Positions 62,740 through 64,000 of a stretch of DNA of 64,000 nucleotides are shown here, piece by piece. The first letter of the stretch is position 1, and each line of letters begins with the position of its first letter. Source of the stretch: an uncultured Lachnospiraceae bacterium (GTDB lineage Bacteria; Bacillota; Clostridia; Lachnospirales; Lachnospiraceae). The notes below the pieces were generated by a model, which made no database searches, was not told the DNA's origin, and worked only from the letters and a program-made list of their open reading frames with translations. A program made the translations under genes and the position numbers. The stretch spans positions 248,001 through 312,000 of the forward strand of contig CAJTQI010000001.1 of the NCBI GenBank assembly GCA_910578645.1, in the 5' to 3' direction.

Positions 62740-62869
62740 CTTAGAGTTTCTTAATGTCCTTTTTTCCTCTGCATTTACGCTTTATACGGAGAATGCCCAA
62801 AAGGGCATTCTCCAGAACATTTAGTTACTCTTAGGCTGCGTCTTTTGCTGCCTTAGAGTTTCTTAATGT
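62740..62869. repeat. 18-base direct repeat flanking a hairpin
   Basis: CTTAGAGTTTCTTAATGT occurs at 62740-62757 and again at 62852-62869, 112 bases apart, either side of the hairpin at 62788-62813, in the gap between the binding-protein and permease genes. Confidence 0.85.
62788..62813 (-). repeat. hairpin with GGAGAATGCCC stem (second copy)
   Basis: GGAGAATGCCC, loop AAAA and GGGCATTCTCC form a perfect 11-bp stem. The same stem with a different loop is found at 18931-18959. Position between binding-protein and permease genes suggests an mRNA-stabilising or attenuating role here. Confidence 0.75.
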
Positions 62870-62873
62870 TCAC

Positions 62874-64000
62874 CTACTCGGCCGAACCGCCTTTAACCTC
62901 TTCCTGAGCAGCCTGCATACCCGCAGCAAATTCTTCCGGTGTGGTTGTCCCGGCAATCAGGCCCTGCAGCAATTCATAATGGGCTTCAATGGCCGCACCC
63001 TCAAGGAATGTATCCCATGCAAGCACATAGCCGTCCGCATTCTTAATCAACTCTTCAACCTGGCGAAGCGTAGGGCTTACCTCTGATTCATCCACATCCA
63101 CTTTCCATGCCGGAAGGCTGTCACCAATCTTGTAAGCCTCCTGTGACATATATTTAGTGATTCCTACTGCAAATTCATAAGCTATTTCCGGATTGGCTGT
63201 ATTGGCATTAATCATCATCATATCAATAGCGCCGCCCGAGAAACTGTTAATACCGCCTTTTCCACCGTCCACTGCAGGCATGGGAACCGCTTTTACGAGT
63301 CCCTGAATCTCATTCTCTTCACTGTCGCATCCTGAGGATACCCAGCTTCCGCCAAAATACATAGGAATCAGACCCATATAGAACTCTTCCTGCGACTCTT
63401 CAGAACCAAGACCTAAAGTCCCGTCCGGGAATGCACCTGCCTCATTCAACTGGCACAACAATTCAGCCGACTTTACAATGCCTTCCGTATCCAGTGTGGC
63501 TTCACCCTGGAGAGCCTTGTTCATATATTCCGCACCTTCCGTACGCACGGCCAGAGCGTTCTGAATCATTCCGATGTGCCATCCTTCTTTTGCTCCAAGA
63601 ACCATAGGCGTTACCCCTGCTGCCCGGAATGTCTTCACCGCCTCGAGAAGTTCATCAAAAGTTTCCGGAATCTTCACATTATGCTCTTCAAACAATTCTT
63701 CATTGCAGAACAACGCGCCTGCCCACTGTTTTAAAGGTAAGCCGTAAACTTTTCCGTCATAAGTCCCGTATGTGAGTGTGCCGTCAAGAAGTTCTTCCTT
63801 TGTCCCGTTTTTCTCCATCAAGTCATCCAGGGGAAGCACTACACCCGCATCCACATACGCTTTTGCATAACCGCCGCCCCAGCACATAAATACATCTCCT
63901 TGTGCACCGGTAGCCGCTGCAACCTTCAATTTATTGTTCTGGTATTCAACCTCCTGTGTAGCTACGGATTCAACTGTCACATTTGGATGTTCTTTTTCAA
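62874..64000 (-). CDS. sugar-binding protein of second ABC importer, partial (N-terminus beyond window)
   Basis: The frame is open to the window edge, so the real start and lipoprotein signal are outside. The visible 375 residues begin EKEHPNVTVESVAT and include 'GAQGDVFMCWGGGYAKAYVD' and 'YFGGSWVSSGCDSEENEIQG', a family 1 solute-binding fold. It precedes the MalF and MalG genes, with a direct repeat and hairpin between. The nearby nagB suggests an amino-sugar ligand, but that is inference. Confidence 0.9.
   Translation of the reverse strand, partial: EKEHPNVTVESVATQEVEYQNNKLKVAAATGAQGDVFMCWGGGYAKAYVDAGVVLPLDDLMEKNGTKEELLDGTLTYGTYDGKVYGLPLKQWAGALFCNEELFEEHNVKIPETFDELLEAVKTFRAAGVTPMVLGAKEGWHIGMIQNALAVRTEGAEYMNKALQGEATLDTEGIVKSAELLCQLNEAGAFPDGTLGLGSEESQEEFYMGLIPMYFGGSWVSSGCDSEENEIQGLVKAVPMPAVDGGKGGINSFSGGAIDMMMINANTANPEIAYEFAVGITKYMSQEAYKIGDSLPAWKVDVDESEVSPTLRQVEELIKNADGYVLAWDTFLEGAAIEAHYELLQGLIAGTTTPEEFAAGMQAAQEEVKGGSAE

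Noticed and set aside
1..64000. CRISPR array, prophage, insertion sequence or rRNA operon.
   Set aside because: No regularly spaced repeats, integrase/transposase motifs or rRNA sequences were seen on either strand.

Overview
The window looks like chromosomal DNA from a motile member of the Lachnospiraceae (Clostridia). This is inferred from a DUF6240/FliK-like flagellar protein next to flagellins, GGAGG ribosome binding sites throughout, a FeoB-associated Cys-rich micropeptide, a TIGR03905-type TSCPD protein, the short type of S-adenosylhomocysteinase, and a TPR/degenerate-AAA protein. Almost all genes are on the minus strand. I see no rRNA, CRISPR array, phage genes or transposase.

Layout: 1-6.4 kb is a flagellar block: a FliK-like/DUF6240 protein cut by the window edge, a miniature flagellin lacking a D1 segment, a four-CxxC protein, and a full flagellin behind a sigma-28-like promoter with a G9 tract in its reading frame. 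6.7-16 kb holds glgB, a TPR/disordered/degenerate-AAA protein, rsmA, tatD, tRNA-Lys(CTT) with its own promoter and terminator, an ArsP_2-type permease, a ComFB-domain protein and a CarD-type regulator. 16.2-23.3 kb is a two-component system with an FtsX-type ABC exporter, followed by an ABC exporter half-transporter. 23.3-28.7 kb has an M18 aminopeptidase, ahcY with a structured leader, a degenerate-EAL/HDOD protein and a D-2-hydroxyacid dehydrogenase. 28.7-31.6 kb is a BlaI regulator with a BlaR1-like M56 protein fused to an M23 endopeptidase, under a promoter overlapped by a BlaI-like operator. 31.8-35.2 kb is a MoxR/DUF58/DUF4129-like operon.

35.2-41.2 kb is one minus-strand run that starts with a two-gene restriction-modification system (fused nuclease-methyltransferase plus specificity subunit, no HsdR helicase). 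It continues, almost without gaps, into fruK, an esterase and an ANT(6)-like gene. 41.4-47.7 kb holds an XRE regulator with glycine-rich pentads, an AAA/PD-(D/E)XK protein, and a ferrous-iron uptake operon (feoA-feoA-feoB-Cys-rich peptide) behind two DtxR-like palindromes. Next come an SGNH-hydrolase remnant, pgi, murG, a TSCPD protein and an unknown membrane protein.

51.8-64 kb is a glycan-use region: GH43 and GH3 enzymes, a complete sugar ABC importer, a divergent AraC regulator with repeated TTGCT boxes, nagB with a Cys-rich N-terminal extension, and a second sugar ABC importer whose binding protein runs off the window. The likely flow is extracellular oligosaccharide, ABC import, hydrolysis in the cell, then glycolysis, with FruK, NagB, Pgi and GlgB as sugar-phosphate and storage enzymes.
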